A DNA stretch of 33,143 bases from positions 32,831-65,973 of the forward strand of contig JAAEZB010000007.1 in the NCBI GenBank assembly GCA_018223085.1, read 5' to 3'. A program made the position numbers and the translations under genes. This DNA comes from Paracoccaceae bacterium. Lineage in GTDB: Bacteria; Pseudomonadota; Alphaproteobacteria; Rhodobacterales; Rhodobacteraceae. Position 1 is the first letter of the stretch, and each line of letters starts with the position of its first letter. This document shows, in pieces, positions 24,856 through 31,356 of this stretch. Under the pieces are notes generated by a model that did not search any database, was not told where the DNA came from, and saw only the letters and a program-made list of their open reading frames with translations.

Positions 24856-24940
24856 GAGGGTATCTAGCGTGTTTCGTTGGATGGCTGCAATGCAGCATTT
24901 TTATGCGCGCGCCATGTCGAGGCGCGCACAGGGCTAAGTG

Positions 24941-25375
24941 TCAGGAGGAGGGCAGAGCCTTGCCAAGCGCATGGCGCAGCGGCGGGGTCAGGGCCATGCC
25001 AGCGAGCATGGCGGCGAAAAAGACCCAATGCGGCCAGCCCCCATAGCTTAGCGAAGCAATGGCCGGACCGGGGCAGAGGCCGGCCAGCCCCCAGCCCGCG
25101 CCGAACATGACAGAGCCGAGGACAAGGTCACTATCGGCTTCGGTTTTGGCTGGTTTGGGGAAGTCGCCGCCGACCAGCGGTTTGCGCCCACGGGTCAAGC
25201 GCCAAGCAAGGAGCATTGGCAGAATGGCGCCGCCCATGACGAATGCGAGCGTCGGATCCCAATCCCCGAAGACATCAAGCCAGCCTTGAACCTTCTTGGT
25301 ATCGGTCATACCGGAAATGAAGAGGCCTGCGCCGAAGAGGCCTCCGGCGATAAATGCATAAATCTTGCGCTGCAT
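24941..25375 (-). CDS. YeeE/YedE family membrane protein, second half
   Basis: A 144-residue membrane protein with about four hydrophobic segments, matching the C-terminal half of YeeE/YedE (sulfur transporter) proteins. Motifs are G-A-G-L-F-I-S-G-M near residue 15 and the Cys-containing G-W-G-L-A-G-L-C-P-G-P-A. The E. coli homologue carries thiosulfate through a chain of Cys residues; the Cys in G-L-C-P-G-P is the analogous one here. The ATG overlaps the stop of the first half by one base, so the two probably form one transporter. A role in moving thiosulfate or other sulfur species beside the persulfide dioxygenase is inferred from context. Confidence 0.92.
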   Translation of the reverse strand: MQRKIYAFIAGGLFGAGLFISGMTDTKKVQGWLDVFGDWDPTLAFVMGGAILPMLLAWRLTRGRKPLVGGDFPKPAKTEADSDLVLGSVMFGAGWGLAGLCPGPAIASLSYGGWPHWVFFAAMLAGMALTPPLRHALGKALPSS

Positions 25376-25812
25376 CAGATCACCCCTAGGAGATGGCGGA
25401 ACAAGAGAACGGCTGCGCCGCCCGCGAGGATATAGAAGACGGTGGCGACAATGCCGCGCAGGGAAAAGCGCGAGATACCGCAGACGCCATGGCCCGAGGT
25501 GCAGCCATTGGCAATCCGTGTACCGATACCGACGAGGAGACCGGCAGAGATCAGCACGGCGAGGTTTTCGCTGGCGTGGGTTGAGAAGGGTTTGTAGAGC
25601 GGGTTGAGCAAGATCGGCAGGAGGATGACACCGGCGAGAAAGGCCAAGCGTTCGCCCGCACTATTGCGGCCGGTGCCGTCGATAAGCCCACCGAGAATGC
25701 CGCTTGCGCCCATGATGCGGCCATTGGCGAGGAGGTAGACCGCCCCGCTGGTGCCGATCACGAGGCCACCGACAAGGCCCCAGATCCAGTCTGTTGGTAT
25801 GGTTTCAAGCAT
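25375..25812 (-). CDS. YeeE/YedE family membrane protein, first half
   Basis: A 145-residue membrane protein with about four hydrophobic segments. It carries the family motifs [13 protein letters not shown] and [19 protein letters not shown], with two conserved Cys in the pore motif. It corresponds to the N-terminal half of full-length YeeE, which here is split into two genes with a one-base overlap. It starts 40 bases after a strong terminator-like hairpin that follows the persulfide dioxygenase gene, so its expression depends on read-through or an unseen promoter. Confidence 0.92.
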   Translation of the reverse strand: MLETIPTDWIWGLVGGLVIGTSGAVYLLANGRIMGASGILGGLIDGTGRNSAGERLAFLAGVILLPILLNPLYKPFSTHASENLAVLISAGLLVGIGTRIANGCTSGHGVCGISRFSLRGIVATVFYILAGGAAVLLFRHLLGVI

Positions 25813-25852
25813 CGCGTTTCCTTTTTGGTCCTTGAAGTATCGCCCGGAGGCG

Positions 25853-25895
25853 AAAAAAGACCGGCGCGCTCCTGTTCGCGTGGGGCACGCCGGTC
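25853..25895 (-). terminator. Strong intrinsic terminator between persulfide dioxygenase and YeeE genes
   Basis: GACCGGCG (25859-25866) pairs with CGCCGGTC (25888-25895), and the stem continues inward with GC.CC against GG.GC. On the minus strand it is followed by TTTTTT (plus AAAAAA at 25853-25858). It lies 25 bases after the dioxygenase stop and 40 bases before the YeeE start. Confidence 0.9.
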
Positions 25896-25920
25896 TGTAT
25901 AATGAGTAGCGATCACAAGC

Positions 25921-26784
25921 TCAGAGCTTGTTAACCGGCACCTTGAGGAAGACATCTCCCTGTTCATCAGGCTCGGGCATCTGACCGGCCCGCATGTTCA
26001 CCTGTAGCGACGGGATAATGAGTTTGGGCATTGCGAGGGTCGCGTCGCGGCTGTCGCGCATCTCGACAAAGGCGTCTTTGTCTTTGCCTGCGCCAACATG
26101 GATATTGGCGGCTTTTTGTTCACCCACCGTGGTTTCCCATGCGTATTCATCGCGGCCCGGCGCTTTGTAGTCGTGACCGACAAAGATGCGGGTCTCGTCC
26201 GGAAGGGAAAGAATCTTTTGGATCGAGTTATAGAGTGTCTCCGACGAGCCGCCGGGGAAATCGCAGCGCGCGGTGCCGAAATCGGGCATGAAGAGCGTGT
26301 CGCCGACAAAGGCCGCATCACCGATCACATAAGTGAGGCAGGCGGGTGTATGACCGGGCGTGTGCAGAACATCGCCGCGCAGTTGCCCGATGTGAAAGCT
26401 GTCGCCTTCCTGAAAGAGTTGATCGAATTGTGAGCCATCGCGCTGAAATTCGGTGCCTTCGTTGAAGACCTTGCCGAACGTATCCTGCACGATCTTGATG
26501 CGGTCGCCGATACCGATCTTGCCGCCCACGCGTTCCTGAATATAGGGCGCGGCGGAGAGGTGGTCGGCGTGAACATGGCTTTCGAGGAGCCATTCGACGC
26601 TCAGGCCTTCGCCTTTCACGTAGGCAATCACCGCGTCGGCTGATTTCGTGTCGGTACGACCGGACGAATAGTCGAAGTCGAGCACGCTGTCGATGATGGC
26701 ACAGGACGTGCCTTTGGGGTCTTTCACGACGTAGGAAATGGTATTTGTGGCGTCGTCAAAAAAGGCTGTTACTTCGGGTTTCAT
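25921..26784 (-). CDS. blh: Persulfide dioxygenase-type metallo-beta-lactamase fold hydrolase (Blh/ETHE1-like)
   Basis: A 287-residue cytoplasmic metallo-beta-lactamase-fold protein of the ETHE1/Blh group, which oxidises glutathione persulfide to sulfite and so detoxifies sulfide. The iron-site motif H-V-H-A-D-H (His70, His72, Asp74, His75) is present, with H-T-P-G-H at 141-145, G-D-T-L-F at 161-165 and the ETHE1-typical G-T-A-R-C-D-F-P-G-G-S with Asp175. The start at 26784 is favoured over 26835 by the M-K-P-E-V-T-A-F-F beginning and an upstream GGAGG. Neighbours (YeeE pair, DUF442 protein) are the usual sulfide-response partners, but no ArsR-type BigR regulator gene is present here. Confidence 0.92.
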   Translation of the reverse strand: MKPEVTAFFDDATNTISYVVKDPKGTSCAIIDSVLDFDYSSGRTDTKSADAVIAYVKGEGLSVEWLLESHVHADHLSAAPYIQERVGGKIGIGDRIKIVQDTFGKVFNEGTEFQRDGSQFDQLFQEGDSFHIGQLRGDVLHTPGHTPACLTYVIGDAAFVGDTLFMPDFGTARCDFPGGSSETLYNSIQKILSLPDETRIFVGHDYKAPGRDEYAWETTVGEQKAANIHVGAGKDKDAFVEMRDSRDATLAMPKLIIPSLQVNMRAGQMPEPDEQGDVFLKVPVNKL

Positions 26785-26916
26785 GTGGCTACCTCCGTTC
26801 GGGTGAACATATAAGGCTTCGCGCATGTGTCGCAAGAGCCGCGTGGCGGTTGACCTATATCAATGCCTGTGAAGGTGGTTCGTGAAAGGGTAGTTTGGCA
26901 ATTGGAGGAACACGCG

Positions 26917-27246
26917 ATGATTGATATTGAGGCCCGCAAAAAAGCGCTCATGGCTCGCTTATCTGAGCTTGATACCCGTCTTCATGAAATTGAGGATGAA
27001 CTGGACAACCCGCCCTCCAAAGATTGGGAAGAGGCGGCGGTCGAGCGCGAAGGCGACGAGGTTCTCGAACAGCTTGGCCAAAGCGGAAAAGATGAAATTT
27101 TGCGTATTCGTGCGGCATTGAAGCGGGTACGTGATGGAGAATACGGCATTTGCGTGCGTTGTGGCGAGGATATTGCGCCGGAACGTTTGGATGTGTTGCC
27201 GGATACGCCATTGTGTAAAAATTGTGCGGCTGCGGTCGCGCGGTGA
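26917..27246 (+). CDS. DksA/TraR-family zinc-finger protein
   Basis: A 109-residue DksA/TraR-type protein expected to enter the RNA polymerase secondary channel. The four zinc ligands are Cys79, Cys82, Cys100 and Cys103 (C-V-R-C and C-K-N-C). The helical hairpin occupies about residues 5-75. Its tip reads D-W-E-E-A-A, where E. coli DksA has D-x-x-D-R-A, so Asp36 is kept and the second Asp is Glu39. The protein is shorter than E. coli DksA (151). The start at 26917 follows GGAGGA at 7 bases; the ORF can be extended to 26863 without family support. It is divergent from the persulfide dioxygenase gene and followed 30 bases later by a small gene. Confidence 0.9.
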   Translation: MIDIEARKKALMARLSELDTRLHEIEDELDNPPSKDWEEAAVEREGDEVLEQLGQSGKDEILRIRAALKRVRDGEYGICVRCGEDIAPERLDVLPDTPLCKNCAAAVAR

Positions 27247-27276
27247 CACTGGGACAGATTTTAGGAGGATCCCGAC

Positions 27277-27492
27277 GTGACCATTGTAGAACTGATTGAA
27301 AAGGCCAATGCGCTTGAGGCGAAGATCGCTGATGCCACGGGCGATGAGCGCTATGAACTTCACCAGGAGTTGCATCGCGCACTTGAAAACATTCGCGCCA
27401 AGGGCGGTTCCGTGCCGTCGCATCTGCGCAACCTCGACCTTGAGTTAGTCGACGAAGAGGTCGAAGATTCCTTTGACAATATGCCGGTCTAA
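27277..27492 (+). CDS. Small conserved protein, helical
   Basis: A 71-residue, acidic, probably all-helical cytoplasmic protein starting at a GTG preceded by AGGAGGA 7 bases upstream. Heptad-like spacing (I-E-K-A-N-A-L-E-A-K-I, then L-H-Q-E-L-H-R-A-L-E-N-I) suggests a short coiled-coil hairpin. The tail is D-S-F-D-N-M-P-V. I know no function. It is co-directional with the DksA-like gene (30-base gap) and both end at one strong terminator, so they are probably one transcription unit and may act together. Confidence 0.8.
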   Translation: MTIVELIEKANALEAKIADATGDERYELHQELHRALENIRAKGGSVPSHLRNLDLELVDEEVEDSFDNMPV

Positions 27493-27519
27493 GACAGCGA
27501 GGCAGGCGATTTCGATTTG

Positions 27520-27550
27520 GGCGCGCGCGGGGAACCGTGGGCGCCTTTTT
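27520..27550 (+). terminator. Intrinsic terminator after the DksA-like unit
   Basis: GGCGC (27520-27524) pairs with GCGCC (27541-27545). Inside it CGCGG pairs with CCGTG around a GGAA loop, separated by one G-G mismatch. TTTTT follows at 27546-27550. Classical form, 28 bases after the stop. Confidence 0.9.
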
Positions 27551-27560
27551 CATTGCAGGG

Positions 27561-27588
27561 TTGCGCCATTGCGCAGGGAGCCTAAAGT
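27561..27588 (+). promoter_or_regulatory. Candidate promoter with an internal dyad, FadB-like gene
   Basis: TTGCGC (27561-27566), 16-base spacer, TAAAGT (27583-27588; 4 of 6 to consensus). The dyad TGCGC-CATT-GCGCA (27562-27575) overlaps the -35 and spacer, a position suited to a repressor. Weak promoter match. Confidence 0.35.
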
Positions 27589-27634
27589 CAGGGTGAATGT
27601 TATGTGAAGATCGCTCTGGGAGGGCGTGCGGATC

Positions 27635-29728
27635 ATGAATGAGGTGATCGGCTACGAGGTCAGCGACGGGATTGCGATCCTCGGAATCAATAATCCGCCA
27701 GTCAATGCAGTGGGTGCCTCTGTCAGGCAGGGATTGTCTAATGCGCTGCATCGGGCCTTGGGCGATGATGCGGTGCAGGCGATCCTGATCCTTGGTGAGG
27801 GGCGGACTTTTCCTGCCGGGTCGGACATCCGGGAATTTGGCAAGCCGCCTGCCGATCCGTGGCTTCCGGGGCTATGCAATGCGGTTGAAGCGTCCCCCAA
27901 GATTGTCGTCGCGGCACTTCATGGTACGGCGCTGGGCGGCGGGTTCGAACTGGCCTTGGCGACACACTACCGGGTTGCGGCAGAGGGTGCCCGGATTGGC
28001 TTTCCCGAAGTGACGCTTGGCATTTTGCCCGGCGCAGGTGGCACACAGCGTGCGCCGCGCCTTGCGGGAGCGGGCGATGCGCTTGACCTCATGTTGTCAG
28101 GCCGCGCGATTTCCGTCACCAGCGCCGAGGCTGCGCCTTATATTGACAAGGTGGTGCAGGGAGACTTGCGGCAGCAGGCATTGAGCTATGTGCAGGAGTT
28201 GTTGGCGCAGGGCGCCGGGACGCGTCCCACCCGTGACATCCGCAAGGGTTTTGCCGATCCGATCGCCTATCAAAAGGCGGTCGCGCTGCGCAAAGAGGTT
28301 GTGGCGAAGCGTCCGGAAATAGCGCCGCAAGAAATCGTGAAATGCGTCGAAGCGGCGGAGTTGTTGCCTTTCGATATGGGGCTCACGGTAGAGCGGGCCG
28401 CGTTTGACGATTGCGTGCAATCGGATCAGGCGGCGAGCTTGCGCCATGTGTTTTTCGCCGAGCGGCGGGCGCCTAAATTTCCTGAGATTTCCGGACAGGG
28501 CGCATCCCCTGTTTCACAGGTGGGAATTGTCGGGGGTGGTGTGGCCGGACGTGGCCTAGCTCTGGCGTGTCTTGAGGTCGATCTCGAAGTGGTGCTGATT
28601 GAGCGTAACAGCGCAGCTTTGCGCGAGAGCCTTGGCAAAATCAACGCCTATCTAGATCGGCTGGTTGCGCAAGGGAGGCTTCGGGGGCAGGCTCGTGATG
28701 ACCGGGGAATGCGCCTACATGGTAAGACAGATTTTGTTGCCCTGTCCGAAGCGGATGTCGTGATCGAGGCGGTGGCCGATGATCTCAAGGAAAAGCAGCA
28801 GGTTTTCTTCCAGCTTGACGCAGTGGTGCGTGAAGGGGCGGTTCTTGTTAGCACGACGATGCGTCATGATCTGCATCAGATCGCTGGAAAGACGGGCGAT
28901 CCGGGGTGGGTTTTGGGGCTGGATATTGGCACACCTGCGCATCTCCAGCAGGTTGCGGAAGTCATGGTGCCAGAGGGAGTAGAACCTGCGGCGGTTGCCG
29001 CGCTGGTGGCGCTGTTGCGGCGTCTTGGAAAATTGCCGGTTCGGGCAGAGGGGCGCCGGGCGCATATCGGGCGTGCGGTGCTTGGGGCCTATCGGCACGC
29101 GGCGGATATGCTGGTCGAGGATGGATCGACGCCATATCTCGTAGACGAGGCGATGCGGGCCTTTGGCATGAAGTTTGGGCCCTTTGAGCAGATCGACCGG
29201 GAGGGGCTTCGGGAAGATCGCACGCTGCGCCGGGCCTTGGCGGATAATGGCACGCTTCAGGGGCGGCAGGTGTCAATCCTTGACCGGCTTTGTGAGGCCG
29301 GGCGGTTTGGTCGGTCTGTGGGCCAGGGGTATTATCTCTATGACGGGCAAAGCCCCAGTGGCCGGGCCGATCCTGAGGTAATCGCGCTTATCCGTGAGGA
29401 GCGTGAGAGCAGGGGCATCGCGGCGCGTGGGTTTTCAGAGGAAGAGATTCAGCGCCACTGTCTCGCGGCGATGGTCAATGAGGGGGCGCGGCTCTTACGG
29501 CTTGGGGTGGCGCGATGCCCGTCAGATATCGACGTGGTGATGGTGCATGGCTATGGCTTTCCGCGTTGGCGCGGTGGGCCTATGAAAGCGGCCGATCTGG
29601 TGGGTCTTTGGGCAGTGCAGCGTGATATCGAGCAGTTTGCGCAGCAGGATAGCGTTTTCTGGTCGCCGGAGCCGGTCTTCGACACGTTGTTCAAAGCGGG
29701 ACAGGGCTTTGACGCGTTGAACGGCTAA
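27635..29728 (+). CDS. FadB-like enoyl-CoA hydratase/3-hydroxyacyl-CoA dehydrogenase fusion, dehydrogenase site degenerate
   Basis: A 697-residue two-part protein. Residues 1-180 are an enoyl-CoA hydratase/isomerase (crotonase) domain with oxyanion-hole G-T-A-L-G-G-G and both catalytic Glu positions (Glu105, Glu125), as in FadB. Residues 295-480 have the NAD-binding fold (G-x-G-x-x-G at 300-305, Glu323 after the second strand), but the catalytic His of 3-hydroxyacyl-CoA dehydrogenases (H-F-F-N-P) is replaced: Asp430-I-G-Thr433-P. The conserved Asn of the G-F-I-x-N-R motif is also absent (H-I-G-R). Glu442 remains. C-terminal G-Y-G-F-P-R-W-R-G-G-P-M is normal. The start at 27635 is chosen because GGGAGG is 11 bases away, against 2 for the GTG at 27626. 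The hydratase is likely active, the dehydrogenase doubtful. Confidence 0.9.
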   Translation: MNEVIGYEVSDGIAILGINNPPVNAVGASVRQGLSNALHRALGDDAVQAILILGEGRTFPAGSDIREFGKPPADPWLPGLCNAVEASPKIVVAALHGTALGGGFELALATHYRVAAEGARIGFPEVTLGILPGAGGTQRAPRLAGAGDALDLMLSGRAISVTSAEAAPYIDKVVQGDLRQQALSYVQELLAQGAGTRPTRDIRKGFADPIAYQKAVALRKEVVAKRPEIAPQEIVKCVEAAELLPFDMGLTVERAAFDDCVQSDQAASLRHVFFAERRAPKFPEISGQGASPVSQVGIVGGGVAGRGLALACLEVDLEVVLIERNSAALRESLGKINAYLDRLVAQGRLRGQARDDRGMRLHGKTDFVALSEADVVIEAVADDLKEKQQVFFQLDAVVREGAVLVSTTMRHDLHQIAGKTGDPGWVLGLDIGTPAHLQQVAEVMVPEGVEPAAVAALVALLRRLGKLPVRAEGRRAHIGRAVLGAYRHAADMLVEDGSTPYLVDEAMRAFGMKFGPFEQIDREGLREDRTLRRALADNGTLQGRQVSILDRLCEAGRFGRSVGQGYYLYDGQSPSGRADPEVIALIREERESRGIAARGFSEEEIQRHCLAAMVNEGARLLRLGVARCPSDIDVVMVHGYGFPRWRGGPMKAADLVGLWAVQRDIEQFAQQDSVFWSPEPVFDTLFKAGQGFDALNG

Positions 29729-29730
29729 GA

Positions 29731-29946
29731 TCAGGCGAGAAAAATGCCCAAGATCACTAGCATCAGGCCGATCACCGAGAGAAACAGCGAGCCGAGATTG
29801 AGCGGCATGACCTTTTGAACTGCTGCGCGCAGATCTTCGTCCGACAGCCCGGCCTTGCGGGCGCGGGCGACGCGCACAATTGAGAGAACGAGGCCACAAA
29901 GCCCCACAAACGAGACGGTTGCTCCGCCCCAGACCAGCCATTCCAT
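29731..29946 (-). CDS. Small two-TM membrane protein
   Basis: A 71-residue membrane protein with segments at about residues 4-23 and 49-69, joined by a charged loop (V-A-R-A-R-K-A-G-L-S-D-E-D-L-R-A). M-P-L-N-L-G-S-L-F precedes the second segment. Function unknown; similar small proteins occur in Rhodobacteraceae. It is convergent with the FadB-like gene, leaving only 2 bases between stops. The longer reading to 30033 has no hydrophobic or family support, so the start at 29946 is preferred. Confidence 0.72.
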   Translation of the reverse strand: MEWLVWGGATVSFVGLCGLVLSIVRVARARKAGLSDEDLRAAVQKVMPLNLGSLFLSVIGLMLVILGIFLA

Positions 29947-30130
29947 GAGCCTATTCCTTTCGGCGTCAATTGCGATGGACCTAGCCCATGGGCTGCAATT
30001 GGGCAAGGGGGGCAAATTTTCGCCCGCAGGCATGGCTTGGCCGCTTGCGGCGCGGGGGGCGGGGCGATAGGTTGCGGCTTCGTTCCCCCAAGCCGATCAT
30101 CCATATCGGCCCAGCCCACAGGAGTGCTCA

Positions 30131-30388
30131 ATGAGCGACAATCCCAGCGATGAAAGCTATCGCGTGACCGCCGGCGAACTGCGCCAGTTCATTGAACGGA
30201 TCGAACGGCTTGAGATCGAAAAGAAGGACATCGCGGACCAGCAAAAAGAGGTCATGGCCGAAGCCAAGGCGCGCGGTTATGACACCAAGGTGATGCGCAA
30301 GCTTGTTGCGCTGCGCAAGCGCGATAAGGATGATATTGCCGAGGAAGAGGCTGTTCTGGAGATGTACAAGGAAGCGCTCGGAATGTGA
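30131..30388 (+). CDS. gapR: GapR nucleoid-associated protein (DUF2312)
   Basis: An 85-residue DUF2312 protein, matching GapR, the DNA clamp that binds overtwisted DNA in Caulobacter and helps topoisomerases ahead of replication and transcription. It shows V-T-A-G-E-L-R-Q-F-I-E-R-I-E-R-L-E near the N-terminus, a long helical E-K-K-D-I-A-D-Q-Q-K-E-V-M-A-E-A-K stretch, and the basic G-Y-D-T-K-V-M-R-K-L-V-A-L-R-K-R-D that lines the DNA channel. ATG at 30131 follows AGGAG. Its stop is only 11 bases from that of the convergent unknown gene. Confidence 0.92.
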   Translation: MSDNPSDESYRVTAGELRQFIERIERLEIEKKDIADQQKEVMAEAKARGYDTKVMRKLVALRKRDKDDIAEEEAVLEMYKEALGM

Positions 30389-30399
30389 GCGCCCGCGCG

Positions 30400-31272
30400 T
30401 CAGGGGGAGATGAAAGTCACCCCGGGCATGCGCGAGATTTCATAGACGTCTTCATCGTAGATATCGGTCAGGGCGTCGACGACATCCTCGGTCCAGCCGG
30501 GGATGTCGAGCTCTTCTTCAAGTTCCTCTTCGATGGCGAACTTGTCGAGGAAGGCCGCAACGACCCGGCGTTTCTGCATCTCTGTCATGCCGGGGTGGGC
30601 GTCGACATAGGCATCAAACCTTTTCAGGCCCTCGGCGGTCATAATCTCATGCAGAAGATCGTTGCCGCCCTCAAGCGATTGTGTCGGCTCAATGCCCGAA
30701 AATTCGCGCAGGAGCTGCTCCCAGATCAACGGCGTGTCTTCGTTGCACCAGACCGTCACTGCCGTATCGGGTAGGGCGTCGCGCATGCGCAGGATCATCT
30801 CGGACCAGCGCAGAGCGGTGGGGTCTGACCCGCCTGTGATATCTTCGATACGATCATCCGGTGAGCCATTCAGCAACGCGGGAAGGAGCGTCGCAGGATT
30901 TCTGATGGCAAAGAAAACTTCGATCGCGTCGTCCTGAAAAATGCTGCAAAAATCCTGCAGGCGTTCCTCGCCACGAGGGTAATAAACGTTGTTGCGGATG
31001 GCCAGACGCGGCACGCAGAAAAAATTGCTATTGGTGAAAATAATCCGATCCGGTTCTTGCACGCTCGGCCCCTTGAGATCGCCAAGCACATCGGCGCGGG
31101 CATTGGCGCCAATCAAGTGATCGTGAAGGAGGCTGCGCAGCTTGGTACGGTAGCTGCGCGGCTTAGGCAGGGATACTCCGCGAGAGGCCAGCATATCCCG
31201 GTTTTTGCTCAGGGATTTCAGTAGCCTGTCGTCATCAGTAAAATGGGCGCCTGCGTGAAGGACTATTTGCAT
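30400..31272 (-). CDS. Protein of unknown function, sulfotransferase-like features
   Basis: A 290-residue cytoplasmic protein. It opens with I-V-L-H-A-G-A-H-F-T-D-D-D-R-L-L, where a P-loop strand would sit in sulfotransferase-like folds. Mid-protein it has V-F-F-A-I-R-N-P-A-T-L-L-P, similar to the R-N-P segment of those enzymes. A classical P-loop with Lys is not visible, so nucleotide or PAPS binding is unproven. The C-terminal third is acidic and helical (E-E-E-L-E-E-E-L-D). Start at 31272 is favoured over 31347 by the conserved-looking M-Q-I-V-L-H-A-G-A-H opening. It is divergent from the iron-type permease, with 84 bases between. I do not recognise a function. Confidence 0.65.
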   Translation of the reverse strand: MQIVLHAGAHFTDDDRLLKSLSKNRDMLASRGVSLPKPRSYRTKLRSLLHDHLIGANARADVLGDLKGPSVQEPDRIIFTNSNFFCVPRLAIRNNVYYPRGEERLQDFCSIFQDDAIEVFFAIRNPATLLPALLNGSPDDRIEDITGGSDPTALRWSEMILRMRDALPDTAVTVWCNEDTPLIWEQLLREFSGIEPTQSLEGGNDLLHEIMTAEGLKRFDAYVDAHPGMTEMQKRRVVAAFLDKFAIEEELEEELDIPGWTEDVVDALTDIYDEDVYEISRMPGVTFISP

Positions 31273-31356
31273 AATGTTCCGAAAAGTCTGTGCTGTCAGA
31301 GTGTCATTATATCTTCGTTTCTGGACAGTGAAACCAGATTCAGGCAACAGGGACTT

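Noticed and set aside
24884-24927. Two small hairpins between the DUF442 gene and the YeeE gene, one followed by ATTTTTA on plus
   Set aside because: The 5-bp stem is short and the plus-strand gene it would terminate ends over 450 bases earlier; the GC stem has no U-run on the minus strand. Not strong enough to call.
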